Positions 26,137 through 33,493 of a DNA stretch of 39,387 bases are shown here, piece by piece (position 1 is the first letter of the stretch; each line of letters starts with the position of its first letter). This DNA comes from Streptomyces sp. man185 (GTDB lineage: Bacteria > Actinomycetota > Actinomycetes > Streptomycetales > Streptomycetaceae): contig NTHE01000069.1 of assembly GCA_002551355.1 (NCBI GenBank), positions 1 through 39,387 on the forward strand, read 5' to 3'. The notes beneath the pieces are model-generated. The model was not told the origin of the DNA and searched no databases. It saw nothing but the letters and a program-made list of their open reading frames with translations. Position numbers and translations under genes: made by a program.

Positions 26137-26813
26137 GCGTTGACCAGCTTCTTGATGATCGAGGTGAAGAAACCGAGGCCGTCGGTGCGGCCGGTGCCGA
26201 TGAGCGGCTCCACGGCGTGCTCCGGGTGCGGCATCAGGCCGACGACGTTGCCCGCGGCGTTGGTGATGCCCGCGATGTCGCGGAGCGAGCCGTTGGGGTT
26301 GCCGTCCAGATAGCGGAAGGCGACGCGGCCCTCGGCCTCCAGCTCGTCGAGCGTGTGCTCGTCGGCGGTGTACCGGCCGTCCATGTTCTTGAGCGGGACC
26401 CTGATCTCCTGGCCGGCGCTGTAGTCCGAGGTCCAGGCGGTCTCCGCGTTCTCCACCCGCAGCGACTGGTCGCGGCAGATGAAGTGGAGGTGGTTGTTGC
26501 GCAGCATCGCGCCGGGCAGCAGGTGCGCCTCGGTCAGGATCTGGAAGCCGTTGCAGATGCCGAGGACCGGCATTCCGGCCTTCGCCTGCTCGATGAGGGT
26601 TTCCATCACCGGCGAGAAGCGGGAGATGGCTCCGGCGCGGAGGTAGTCCCCGTAGGAGAAACCGCCGGCCAGGACGACCGCGTCGACCTGGTGCAGGTCC
26701 TTGTCGCGGTGCCACAGGGATACGGGCTCGGCGCCCGCGATACGGACGGCGCGCAGGGCGTCCTGATCGTCGAGGGTGCCGGGAAAAGTGACGACGCCGA
26801 TACGGGTGGTCAC
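26133..26813 (-). CDS. purQ: FGAM synthase glutaminase subunit PurQ
   Basis: 226 residues from GTG 26813. Class I glutamine amidotransferase that supplies ammonia to PurL. The triad is visible: Cys87 in GICNGFQ, with His196 and Glu198 in LMPHPEH. The N-terminal IGVVTFPGTLDD and oxyanion-type GGFSYGDYLRAGA are typical. The start overlaps the purS stop by GTGA and the stop overlaps purL by ATGA, so the three subunits are translationally coupled. Confidence 0.98.
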
Positions 26814-27061
26814 TTCTCCTCCTCCACCTTCACGACGAAGTCCTCGATGACGGTGTTGGCGAGGAACGTCTCGGCCATCTCGTTAATACGGGCGAGGGCG
26901 GCGTCGTCGACCGGCCCCTCGACCTCCAGCTCGAAACGCTTTCCCTGACGAACGTCCGCGATTCCCTCGAAGCCGAGACGGGGCAGTGCGCGCTGCACCG
27001 CCTGTCCCTGCGGGTCGAGGATCTCGGGCTTGAGCATGACGTCGACTACGACGCGTGCCAC
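26810..27061 (-). CDS. purS: FGAM synthase subunit PurS
   Basis: 83 residues from GTG 27061, with GGGAG about six bases upstream. PurS bridges PurQ and PurL and is needed for ammonia channelling. ARVVVDVMLKPEILDPQGQAVQRALPRLGF and DVRQGKRFELEVEG are diagnostic. First gene of purSQL. A 20-bp near-palindrome lies about 90 bp upstream. Confidence 0.97.
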   Translation of the reverse strand: MARVVVDVMLKPEILDPQGQAVQRALPRLGFEGIADVRQGKRFELEVEGPVDDAALARINEMAETFLANTVIEDFVVKVEEEK

Positions 27062-27149
27062 TGGCACTCCCGGTGTGGTGGTGTGGTGCGGCTGTCTCTC
27101 CGGGGGGTTCCCCAGACCCCCGCGGGTCCACTCAGCGTACCTGGCCAAA

Positions 27150-27169
27150 ATTTCTACGCGGGTAGATAT
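27150..27169. promoter_or_regulatory. 20-bp near-palindrome upstream of purS
   Basis: Centred on CG with 8 of 10 base pairs symmetric: core TCTAC-N4-GTAGA flanked by AT pairs. Candidate operator for purSQL. The half-site TCTACGCGG also occurs in front of purC. Confidence 0.55.
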
Positions 27170-27260
27170 CGGGCGGGACGGACACGGCGAGCGCCCCGCG
27201 CAGATCACGCCGAGATATCGGACACGGCACCGCACGGAAAAGGTCCGGGAAAAACCCGCC

Positions 27261-27282
27261 CGGATTGCACACGGATTGCACA
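27261..27282. repeat. 11-bp tandem direct repeat upstream of lsrL
   Basis: CGGATTGCACA occurs twice without a gap, followed by a partial CGGACACG. One helical turn per unit, about 200 bp upstream of lsrL. Confidence 0.75.
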
Positions 27283-27481
27283 CGGACACGCGGATGTAAT
27301 TGGCGGGGCTTCACAATGCGGCCCCCACCGCTGTACAAATGATTACCGGGGAAAGCACCATTGCCCCGGGAACAACGGAACAGTCGACACCTCGTCGATC
27401 CGCATCCGCCCGCCTGACAGCCGGAAGGCCGGCATCCGCGCACGCGACACGCGCCGGTGCCGTAGGAAAGGACCGATATCC

Positions 27482-27817
27482 GTGGCTCAGCGCGTAGTGG
27501 TGACACTCTCCGACGACATCGACGGGGGAGCGGCGGCGGAAACGGTGGCCTTCGCCCTGGACGGGAAGACGTACGAGATCGACCTCAATCCCGCCAACGC
27601 GAAGAAACTGCGGAAGACCCTCGCGCCTTACGTGGCCGCCGGCCGAAAGCAGACAAATGCCGGCAAGCACGGCAGGACGCCCGCCGCGTACCACCACACC
27701 TCCCTCGCCCCGGACCCGGCGGCCGTCCGCGCCTGGGCCCGCTCGCACCGGATGGAGGTCCCGGCCCGGGGCCGCATCCCGAAGAAGGTCTACGAGGCGT
27801 TCGCCGCGGCGAGTTGA
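27482..27817 (+). CDS. lsrL: Lsr2-family nucleoid-associated protein, LsrL type
   Basis: 111 residues from GTG 27482, with AAAGGA about ten bases upstream. Lsr2 proteins are H-NS-like xenogeneic silencers that coat AT-rich DNA. The N-terminal dimerisation domain MAQRVVVTLSDDIDGGAAAETVAFALDG is intact. The C-terminal domain has RAWARSHR and the AT-hook-like RGR at residues 96-98 (PARGRIPKKVYEAF). Streptomyces carry two paralogues; the position next to purSQL and the sequence fit the second one, LsrL, rather than Lsr2 itself (from memory). The AT-rich upstream region may be self-bound. Confidence 0.9.
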   Translation: MAQRVVVTLSDDIDGGAAAETVAFALDGKTYEIDLNPANAKKLRKTLAPYVAAGRKQTNAGKHGRTPAAYHHTSLAPDPAAVRAWARSHRMEVPARGRIPKKVYEAFAAAS

Positions 27818-27821
27818 GCGA

Positions 27822-27890
27822 CGGCGGTGTCGGCCGGCCGGACGGCGGCGGTGTCGGCCGGCTGAGCCGCGGCGGTGCCGGGCCGGCCGG
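27822..27890. repeat. 24-bp tandem repeat after lsrL, three copies
   Basis: GCGGTGTCGGCCGG-type units start at 27824, 27848 and 27872, a 24-bp period with decay in the third copy. It begins just after the lsrL stop. Confidence 0.75.
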
Positions 27891-28018
27891 ATCGGAGGCT
27901 CGGGGGGCCTCGGCGGGCCCGGGAGCCGGACGCTCCGTCAGGCGGCCCCGGACGGCCCGCCGGACGCTCTGTCACCCCGGTCGGCGGACCCGTTCCGCAG
28001 GACCCGCGGGGAGCCGAC

Positions 28019-28049
28019 TTGCGCGACACCCCCGCAGGTCGGCTAGAGT
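28019..28049 (+). promoter_or_regulatory. Candidate promoter of tRNA-Gly(TCC)
   Basis: TTGCGC at 28019-28024 and TAGAGT at 28044-28049, 19-nt spacer. Start predicted near 28056, about 43 nt before the tRNA. Confidence 0.45.
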
Positions 28050-28098
28050 CTGGAGCACGCCGAGGGGCGAGGCCGCAAAGCCGAATCCCACGCAGCGT

Positions 28099-28170
28099 GC
28101 GGGTGTAGTTCAGTAGTAGAACATCCCCCTTCCAGGGGGAAGGCGCAGTGTGCAATTCCTGTCACCCGCT
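28099..28170 (+). tRNA. tRNA-Gly (anticodon TCC) with non-canonical D- and T-loops
   Basis: Acceptor GCGGGTG/CACCCGC is perfect, D-stem GTTC/GAAC, anticodon stem TCCCC/GGGGA with loop CTTCCAG (TCC). The D-loop is AGTAGTA, lacking the invariant GG. The T-arm lacks TTCRA: the best fold is GCAG-(bulged T)-G / CCTGT with loop TGCAATT, so G-T-G-C replaces G-T-T-C. These changes remove the D-loop/T-loop elbow contacts. The same substitutions mark staphylococcal glycyl-tRNAs used for peptidoglycan. Whether it also decodes GGA cannot be told from this window. Confidence 0.85.
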
Positions 28171-28205
28171 CTGCACGACTCTTCGGACCACTTCGTTGGA
28201 TCAGG

Positions 28206-28211
28206 TAGAGT
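28206..28211 (+). promoter_or_regulatory. Possible -10 of tRNA-Gly(GCC) copy 1
   Basis: TAGAGT 39 nt before the tRNA; TCGGAC 17 nt further upstream is a poor -35. The gene may also be read through from tRNA-Gly(TCC), since no terminator separates them. Confidence 0.35.
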
Positions 28212-28249
28212 AGTGCTCGCTCCACCGGTGAAAGCCGAGTGGTTGCACT

Positions 28250-28322
28250 GCGGACGTAGCTCAGTTGGTAGAGCGCAACCTTGCCAAGGTTGAGGTCGCC
28301 AGTTCGAACCTGGTCGTCCGCT
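28250..28322 (+). tRNA. tRNA-Gly (anticodon GCC), copy 1
   Basis: Acceptor GCGGACG/CGTCCGC, D-loop AGTTGGTA with GG, anticodon loop TTGCCAA, canonical T-loop TTCGAAC, discriminator T. Identical to the copy at 32364-32436. Confidence 0.96.
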
Positions 28323-28328
28323 CAGCAG

Positions 28329-28363
28329 GAAAGGCCCCGATCGCACGTCGATCGGGGCCTTTC
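28329..28363 (+). terminator. Terminator after tRNA-Gly(GCC) copy 1
   Basis: 15-bp perfect stem (28329-28343 with 28349-28363), 5-nt loop. Confidence 0.85.
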
Positions 28364-28450
28364 GCGTACCCGGACGCTCATGACGTTTGTCATGAGCAGT
28401 GGTGACAGCGCGCACTGCTCGCGGGCCCGGTCCGGCGGAAAACTCGAAGC

Positions 28451-29521
28451 ATGACCAGCGACGACTTTCTCAACGACCGACGCGACGGTGGCACGTCTCC
28501 GGCCGCGGCCCCGGCTCCGGCCGCCGAGACGGTGATCGCGGTGGACGGGGTCCGCCGCAGCTACAAAGACGGCTTCGAGGCCGTCTCCGGCGTCTCCTTC
28601 TCCGTCGCCCGCGGCGAGCTGTTCGCCCTGCTCGGGACGAACGGCGCGGGCAAGACCTCCACCGTGGAACTCCTCGAGGGGCTGGCCCTCCCGACCTCCG
28701 GAACCATCAAGGTCCTCGGCCACGACCCGTACCGCGAACGCTCCGCCGTCCGGCCGCGGACCGGGGTGATGCTCCAGGAAGGCGGCTTCCCCTCCGACCT
28801 CACCGTGCTGGAGACCGCGCGGATGTGGTCGGAGTGCACCACCGGCGCCCGCCCCGCCGCCGAGGCGCTGGAGATGGTCGGCCTCACCAGCCGGGCCAAG
28901 GTCCGGGTCAAGCAGCTGTCCGGCGGCGAGAAGCGGCGCCTGGACCTGGCGCTGGCCCTCACCTCGCGGCCCGAGGTGCTCTTCCTGGACGAGCCGACGA
29001 CCGGGCTGGACGCCGAGGGGCGGCGCGACACCTGGGACCTGATCCGGGCGCTCCGGGAGTCCGGCACGACCGTCCTGCTGACCACGCACTACCTGGAGGA
29101 GGCCGAGACCCTCGCGGACCGGCTGGCGATCATGCACCAGGGACAGATCGTGACGGCCGGGACGACCGCCGAGGTCACCGCCGCGCACCCGGCCCGGATC
29201 CGCTTCACCCTGCCCGACGGCGTACCGGCCGCACACCTTCCGCTCTCGCTCCAGGCCGGGGCCGACGGGCAGCGGGTGGAGATCCGCACCTCCACGCTCC
29301 AGGAGTCCCTGCACGAACTGCTCGGCTGGGCCCAGGAGTCGGGCGTGCAACTGCTCGGGCTCGACGCCCGCTCCGCCTCCCTGGAGGAGGCGTTCCTCCA
29401 GATCGCGAACACCCAGCTCCGCTCGCGGGCGGACGACCCGCGCAGGGCGGGGCCCCGGCACGGGTCCACCCGGCCCACCGACGGCAGCACCCCGAACGAG
29501 AAGAAGAAGGTGACGGCATGA
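28451..29521 (+). CDS. ABC transporter ATP-binding protein (ABC-2 exporter type)
   Basis: 356 residues from ATG 28451. Walker A LGTNGAGKTS, Q-loop MLQEGG, signature LSGGEKRRL, Walker B VLFLDEPTTGLD and H-loop TTHYLEEAE are intact, preceded by a disordered Ala/Pro N-terminus. The C-terminal extension of about 110 residues (ARIRFTLPDG onward, ending ASLEEAFLQIA) is typical of ABC-2 exporters for drugs or lipids. The stop overlaps the permease start by ATGA. It is first in a four-gene unit with a permease, a sensor kinase and a response regulator, resembling drug-resistance exporters controlled by a dedicated two-component system. The substrate is unknown. Confidence 0.92.
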   Translation: MTSDDFLNDRRDGGTSPAAAPAPAAETVIAVDGVRRSYKDGFEAVSGVSFSVARGELFALLGTNGAGKTSTVELLEGLALPTSGTIKVLGHDPYRERSAVRPRTGVMLQEGGFPSDLTVLETARMWSECTTGARPAAEALEMVGLTSRAKVRVKQLSGGEKRRLDLALALTSRPEVLFLDEPTTGLDAEGRRDTWDLIRALRESGTTVLLTTHYLEEAETLADRLAIMHQGQIVTAGTTAEVTAAHPARIRFTLPDGVPAAHLPLSLQAGADGQRVEIRTSTLQESLHELLGWAQESGVQLLGLDARSASLEEAFLQIANTQLRSRADDPRRAGPRHGSTRPTDGSTPNEKKKVTA

Positions 29522-30342
29522 CCACGCCCACCGCCCTCGCGGACGGCCGCCCGGCCCCCGCCCCCTCCCCCTCCGGGCGCTCCGCCTCCTTCCGGCGGCT
29601 GAACGCCCTCGCCCGCGCCGAACTGATCCTGCTGATCCGCAACCGGTCCGCGATCTTCGTGGCCCTGGTGCTGCCGATCGTGATGATCTTCTCGATCCGG
29701 GCCTCGCTCGAACAGATCGACCTCGCCGGCACCGGACTCTCCGTCGCGGGCGCCGCCCTCACCGGCGGTATCGGCATCGTGCTGGTCCAGGTCGTCTACA
29801 TGAACCTCGTCACGGGCTACGTCACCCGGCGTGAGGAACTCGTCCTCAAGCGGCTGCGCACCGGCGAGGTCACCGACCGGGAGATCCTGATCTCCACGGC
29901 GCTGCCCTCCGTGGCGCTGGCGGTCATCCAGAGCGTGCTGCTCGTCGTGGCGGGCGCGATCGCCTTCGACCTGAGCGCGCCGAAGCGGCCGGAACTGTTC
30001 CTGCTGGGGCTGCTCGCGGGCTTCGTGATGATGTCGGCGCTCGCCGCCGCGACCTCCGCGGCGACCCGGACCGTCCAGACCTCCCAGCTCACCACGCTGC
30101 CGCTGTTCTTCATCTCGCTCTTCGCCTCCGGGATCATCGTCCCGCTGGACGTCTTCCCGGAGAAGCTGGCCGCCGTGTTCGAGCTGCTGCCGCTGACCGG
30201 CGTCATGACCCTCGTACGGCACGGCTGGCTGGGCGGTGTGGAGACCGGCGACCTGGTCACGGCCGTCGTGGCGGCGCTGGCCTGGACCGCGTTCGCGGTG
30301 TTTGCTGTGCAGCGGTGGTTCCGCTGGGACCCGCGCGGCTGA
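29518..30342 (+). CDS. ABC-2 type permease
   Basis: 274 residues from ATG 29518, coupled to the ATPase gene by ATGA. About six membrane helices: IFVALVLPIVMIFSIR, GIGIVLVQVVYMNLV, LPSVALAVIQSVLLVVAGAIA, LFLLGLLAGFVMMSALAAATS, LTTLPLFFISLFASGIIVPLD, and a C-terminal helix with VVAALAWTAFAVFAV. The loop GYVTRREELVLKRLRTGEVTDREIL is the conserved coupling region of this class. It forms the transmembrane part of the exporter, probably as a homodimer. Confidence 0.9.
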   Translation: MTTPTALADGRPAPAPSPSGRSASFRRLNALARAELILLIRNRSAIFVALVLPIVMIFSIRASLEQIDLAGTGLSVAGAALTGGIGIVLVQVVYMNLVTGYVTRREELVLKRLRTGEVTDREILISTALPSVALAVIQSVLLVVAGAIAFDLSAPKRPELFLLGLLAGFVMMSALAAATSAATRTVQTSQLTTLPLFFISLFASGIIVPLDVFPEKLAAVFELLPLTGVMTLVRHGWLGGVETGDLVTAVVAALAWTAFAVFAVQRWFRWDPRG

Positions 30343-30364
30343 GCAGGATCGGCCGGGGAACGAC

Positions 30365-31723
30365 ATGAAGGAGCTGGACGCGGTGATCGGGCGAGCGCGG
30401 GACTGGCGGCGCGGCTGGCAGGAGCGGACCAAGCTCCAGCGCATCGACCTCTACACCCGGGGCACGCTCGCCGGGCTCCCGTGGATCTTCCTCTTCTCCT
30501 GGGGCCTGCTGCCGCTCGTCCCCGTGCTGGACGAGGGCCCGGTGGCGGCGGGCCTCGCGACGGCGTTCTTCGCCGTGAACGTCGCCCAGTGCGTGCTGAG
30601 CAACCGCAATCTGGGCGCCGCGTTCGCCCACCACCGGGGCGTGGAGCCCTACCCCCGGCGGCGACTGCGGCTCCCGGCGGCGCTGCTCGCGGTACTGACC
30701 GGACTGCTGGTGGCACTCGCGGCGGTGGGCGACCTCAAGGACGCGGGGCTTGCCCTGCTGGTGCTGGACATGCCGCTGGCGTTCGCCATCCCCTACGTAC
30801 TCCTCGTCCCCGTCCGCACCTACCTGCTGCAGTGCGCGATCTTCACGGCGGCCGTGGTGGCGCTGCTGGCGGCCGTCGGGGTGCCCGCGGGGCTGCTGTT
30901 CGGGGCGGCCCTCTCGATGCTCGTCGTCGTCCTGCTGGTGCTCGCCTCGGTCCGGCCGAGCGCCTGGAGCATGAGCGTGATGTGGCAGGCGGAGGAGGCC
31001 CGGGACATGCAGGCCCGGCTGGCGGTGGCGGAGGAGCGGCTTCGGTTCGGCCGGGACATGCACGACGTACTGGGCCGGAACCTGTCGGTGATCGCGCTGA
31101 AGAGCGAGCTGGCCGTGGAACTGGCCCAGCGCGGGAACCCGGCGGCGATGGACCAGATGGTCGAGGTGCAGCGGATCGCCCGGGCCTCCCAGCAGGAGGT
31201 CCGCGATGTCGTCCGCGGCTACCGGGAGGCCGACCTCCCGACCGAACTCATGGGCGCCCAGGGTGTGTTGCAGGCCGCAGGGATCACTGTCACCGTCGAG
31301 GGCGCCGACGGCCCGGCGGGCATCGGGGCGCCGCCCGCCGTCCAGGGCGCCCTGGGCTGGGTGGTGCGGGAGGCGGCGACCAACGTCCTGCGCCACGGCG
31401 ACCCGCGCCACTGCTGGATCCGGCTCACGCGAGCCCGGGACGCGGTGGTCCTGGAGGTCGAGAACGACGGGGCCGGCGCCACGGATCCGTCCGGCAGCCC
31501 GGGTGACGGCGGCGGTTCGGGCCTGACCGGGCTGCGTGAACGGCTCGGGGCGCTCGGTGGAACGCTCAGCGCCACAGCCGCCGGGGACGGCCTCTTCCGG
31601 GTCACGGCGACGGTGCCGCTCACGGCCTCCGGCCCGGCCCCGGGCGGACGTCCCGCCCGAGGTGGTCGCCCGGACCCCGCCCCTCCCTCCCCCGCCCCTT
31701 CCGCACTCCCGGAGGAACGATGA
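30365..31723 (+). CDS. Sensor histidine kinase (HisKA_3, DesK-like)
   Basis: 452 residues from ATG 30365, GGGGAA upstream, 22 nt after the permease stop. The N-terminal half holds about six membrane helices with almost no external domain, so it likely senses within the membrane. The phospho-acceptor His is in RFGRDMHDVLGRNLSVIALK; the ATPase N-box is VVREAATNVLRHG and the G-box is GGSGLTGLRERLGALGG. A Pro/Gly-rich tail ends the protein. Its partner is the overlapping response regulator. Membrane-embedded DesK-type sensors next to ABC-2 exporters often sense the exported lipid-like compound; that is inference here. Confidence 0.9.
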   Translation: MKELDAVIGRARDWRRGWQERTKLQRIDLYTRGTLAGLPWIFLFSWGLLPLVPVLDEGPVAAGLATAFFAVNVAQCVLSNRNLGAAFAHHRGVEPYPRRRLRLPAALLAVLTGLLVALAAVGDLKDAGLALLVLDMPLAFAIPYVLLVPVRTYLLQCAIFTAAVVALLAAVGVPAGLLFGAALSMLVVVLLVLASVRPSAWSMSVMWQAEEARDMQARLAVAEERLRFGRDMHDVLGRNLSVIALKSELAVELAQRGNPAAMDQMVEVQRIARASQQEVRDVVRGYREADLPTELMGAQGVLQAAGITVTVEGADGPAGIGAPPAVQGALGWVVREAATNVLRHGDPRHCWIRLTRARDAVVLEVENDGAGATDPSGSPGDGGGSGLTGLRERLGALGGTLSATAAGDGLFRVTATVPLTASGPAPGGRPARGGRPDPAPPSPAPSALPEER

Positions 31724-32340
31724 CCACCGCGCAGCCCCTGCGGGTCCTGCTGGCCGACGACGAGCACCTGATCCGGGGCGCGCTGGCCGCGCTGCTCGCC
31801 CTGGAGGAGGACCTCGTCGTGGTCGCGGAGGCGGCGAGCGGCCCCGAGGCCCTGGCGATGGCTCTGGCGCACCGCCCCGACGTCGCCGTCCTGGACCTCC
31901 AGATGCCGGGCGCGGACGGTGTGAAGGTCGCCACATCGCTGCGGTCCGAGCTGCCGCACTGCCGCACCATGATCGTGACCAGCCACGGCCGCCCCGGGCA
32001 TCTGAAGCGAGCTCTGGCCGCCGGCGTACGCGGATTCGTGCCGAAGACGGTCAGCGCCCGGCGGCTGGCCGAGATCATCCGAACCGTCCACGCCGGAAAC
32101 CGTTACGTGGATCCGGAGTTGGCCGCCGACGCGATCTCCGCCGGGGACTCCCCGCTGACCGCCCGGGAGGCCGAGGTGCTCGAACTGGCGGCGGACGGGG
32201 CGCCGGTCGCCGAGATCGCGGAGCGGGCCTCGCTGTCCCAGGGGACCGTACGCAACTACCTGTCCTCGGCCGCCTCCAAGATCGGTGCGGAGAACCGGCA
32301 TACGGCAGTGCGTCTCGCCCGCGAGCGGGGATGGGTATAG
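31720..32340 (+). CDS. NarL/LuxR-family response regulator
   Basis: 206 residues, ATG 31720 overlapping the kinase stop (ATGA). Receiver domain: acidic pair in LLADDEH, phospho-acceptor Asp in VAVLDLQMPG, the Thr/Ser switch in IVTSHGR, Lys in FVPKTVS. The LuxR-type output domain LTAREAEVLELAADGAPVAEIAERASLSQGTVRNYLSSAASKIG follows from about residue 145. It likely controls the upstream exporter genes. Its stop codon overlaps the -10 of the following tRNA-Gly. Confidence 0.93.
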   Translation: MTTAQPLRVLLADDEHLIRGALAALLALEEDLVVVAEAASGPEALAMALAHRPDVAVLDLQMPGADGVKVATSLRSELPHCRTMIVTSHGRPGHLKRALAAGVRGFVPKTVSARRLAEIIRTVHAGNRYVDPELAADAISAGDSPLTAREAEVLELAADGAPVAEIAERASLSQGTVRNYLSSAASKIGAENRHTAVRLARERGWV

Positions 32341-32341
32341 T
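32336..32341 (+). promoter_or_regulatory. Possible -10 of tRNA-Gly(GCC) copy 2 overlapping a stop codon
   Basis: TATAGT whose last bases include the response regulator's TAG stop (32338-32340). No clear -35 17-18 nt upstream. Read-through from the response regulator gene could also supply the tRNA. Confidence 0.35.
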
Positions 32342-32363
32342 AGGCATCGCGCTGCGGCGCACT

Positions 32364-32436
32364 GCGGACGTAGCTCAGTTGGTAGAGCGCAACCTTGCCA
32401 AGGTTGAGGTCGCCAGTTCGAACCTGGTCGTCCGCT
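32364..32436 (+). tRNA. tRNA-Gly (anticodon GCC), copy 2
   Basis: Identical over the full 73 nt to the tRNA at 28250-28322, and the identity extends to 79 bp (32359-32437 with 28245-28323). Canonical D- and T-loops. Confidence 0.96.
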
Positions 32437-32442
32437 CCGCAT

Positions 32443-32480
32443 GCAGAAGGCCCCGGTCCTCGTGGACCGGGGCCTTCTGC
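32443..32480. terminator. Terminator between tRNA-Gly copy 2 and purC
   Basis: 17-bp perfect stem (32443-32459 with 32464-32480), 4-nt loop TCGT. It separates two convergent genes and can serve both. Confidence 0.88.
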
Positions 32481-32494
32481 GTATCCGCTTCCTC

Positions 32495-33409
32495 CTACGA
32501 CCAACTGGTGCCGGTCAGCACCTCGTACGCCTCGATGTACTTGGCGCGGGTCGCGTCCACGATCTCCTGCGGCAGCGCCGGGGGCGGCTGCTCGCTCGTC
32601 CGGTCCCAGCCGGAGGCCGGCGAGGTCAGCCAGTCGCGCACGTACTGCTTGTCGTAGCTGGGCTGCGCGCGGCCGGGCTCCCAGGTGGCGGCGGGCCAGA
32701 AACGCGAGGAGTCCGGGGTCAGCACCTCGTCGGCGATGATCAGCCGCTCGGTCCCGTCCTCGGTGGTCTCGAAGCCGAACTCGAACTTGGTGTCGGCCAG
32801 GATGATCCCGCGCCCGTGCGCGATGTCCCGGGCCCGGCGGTAGACGTCGAGCGTGGTGCGCCGCAGCTCGGCGGCGCTCTCCACGCCGACCGAGCGGGCG
32901 ACGTCCTCGTAACTGACGTTCTCGTCGTGGTCGCCGACGGCCGCCTTGGTGGCCGGGGTGAAGATCGGGCCGGGCAGCTCGGATCCGTTGACCAGGCCCT
33001 CGGGGAGGCCGATGCCGCAGACCGTACGGGTGGCGTCGTACTCGACGAGCCCGGAGCCGGTCAGATAGCCGCGGGCCACGCACTCGACCTCGACCATGCG
33101 CAGGCTCTTGCAGATGAGGGTGCGGCCCGCCCAGTCGGCCGGGGCGCCCGGCGGCAGCTCGGTGGAGATGACGTGGTTGGGGACCAGGTCGGCGAGCTGG
33201 TCGAACCACCAGAGCGAGAGCCGGGTCAGGACGCGGCCCTTGTCGGGAATCTCGGTGGGCAGGACCCAGTCGTACGCGGAGATACGGTCGCTGGCGACCA
33301 TCACGAGGTCGCCCGCCTCGTTCCGGTACAGCTCACGCACCTTGCCGGTGTGCAGGTGGGTGAGGCCCGGAACCTGTACGGGCTCGGGCTTTTCTACAAA
33401 ACCGGACAC
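32495..33409 (-). CDS. purC: SAICAR synthase
   Basis: 304 residues from GTG 33409, with GGAGG a few bases upstream. ATP-dependent joining of CAIR and aspartate, step eight in purine synthesis. Typical blocks: HTGKVRELYRNEAGDLVMVASDRISAYDW, SLRMVEVECVARGYLTGSG, LADTKFEFGFE, DEVLTPDSSRFWPA and SYDKQYVRDWL. Single-gene unit; the half-site TCTACGCGG overlaps its ribosome site region. Confidence 0.97.
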   Translation of the reverse strand: MSGFVEKPEPVQVPGLTHLHTGKVRELYRNEAGDLVMVASDRISAYDWVLPTEIPDKGRVLTRLSLWWFDQLADLVPNHVISTELPPGAPADWAGRTLICKSLRMVEVECVARGYLTGSGLVEYDATRTVCGIGLPEGLVNGSELPGPIFTPATKAAVGDHDENVSYEDVARSVGVESAAELRRTTLDVYRRARDIAHGRGIILADTKFEFGFETTEDGTERLIIADEVLTPDSSRFWPAATWEPGRAQPSYDKQYVRDWLTSPASGWDRTSEQPPPALPQEIVDATRAKYIEAYEVLTGTSWS

Positions 33410-33493
33410 GGTGCCTCCGCGTAGATTGATCCAGGAGCGGTTCCGATTGTCCCGTATCCGCGGCCCGTTCTTCGCCCGGGGCCCGGCCTTCGG

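Larger units (their letters stand above)
27062..27481. other. Divergent intergenic region purS / lsrL
   Basis: 420 bp between two divergent starts, relatively AT-rich in places (27140-27170, 27295-27370). It contains a 20-bp near-palindrome (27150-27169), two copies of GATATCGG (the first within 27160-27175, the second about 45 bp on), and an 11-bp tandem repeat (27261-27282). No gene is supported. Confidence 0.65.

Noticed and set aside
28099..28170. tRNA-Gly(TCC) as a pseudogene
   Set aside because: Acceptor, D and anticodon stems pair perfectly and a plausible promoter precedes it; only the loop contacts are altered, in a known functional pattern.
28110..28415. 101-codon minus frame (GSNWRPQPWQGCALPTEL type)
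   Set aside because: Antisense of the tRNA-Gly genes; the same false protein appears opposite the second tRNA-Gly copy.
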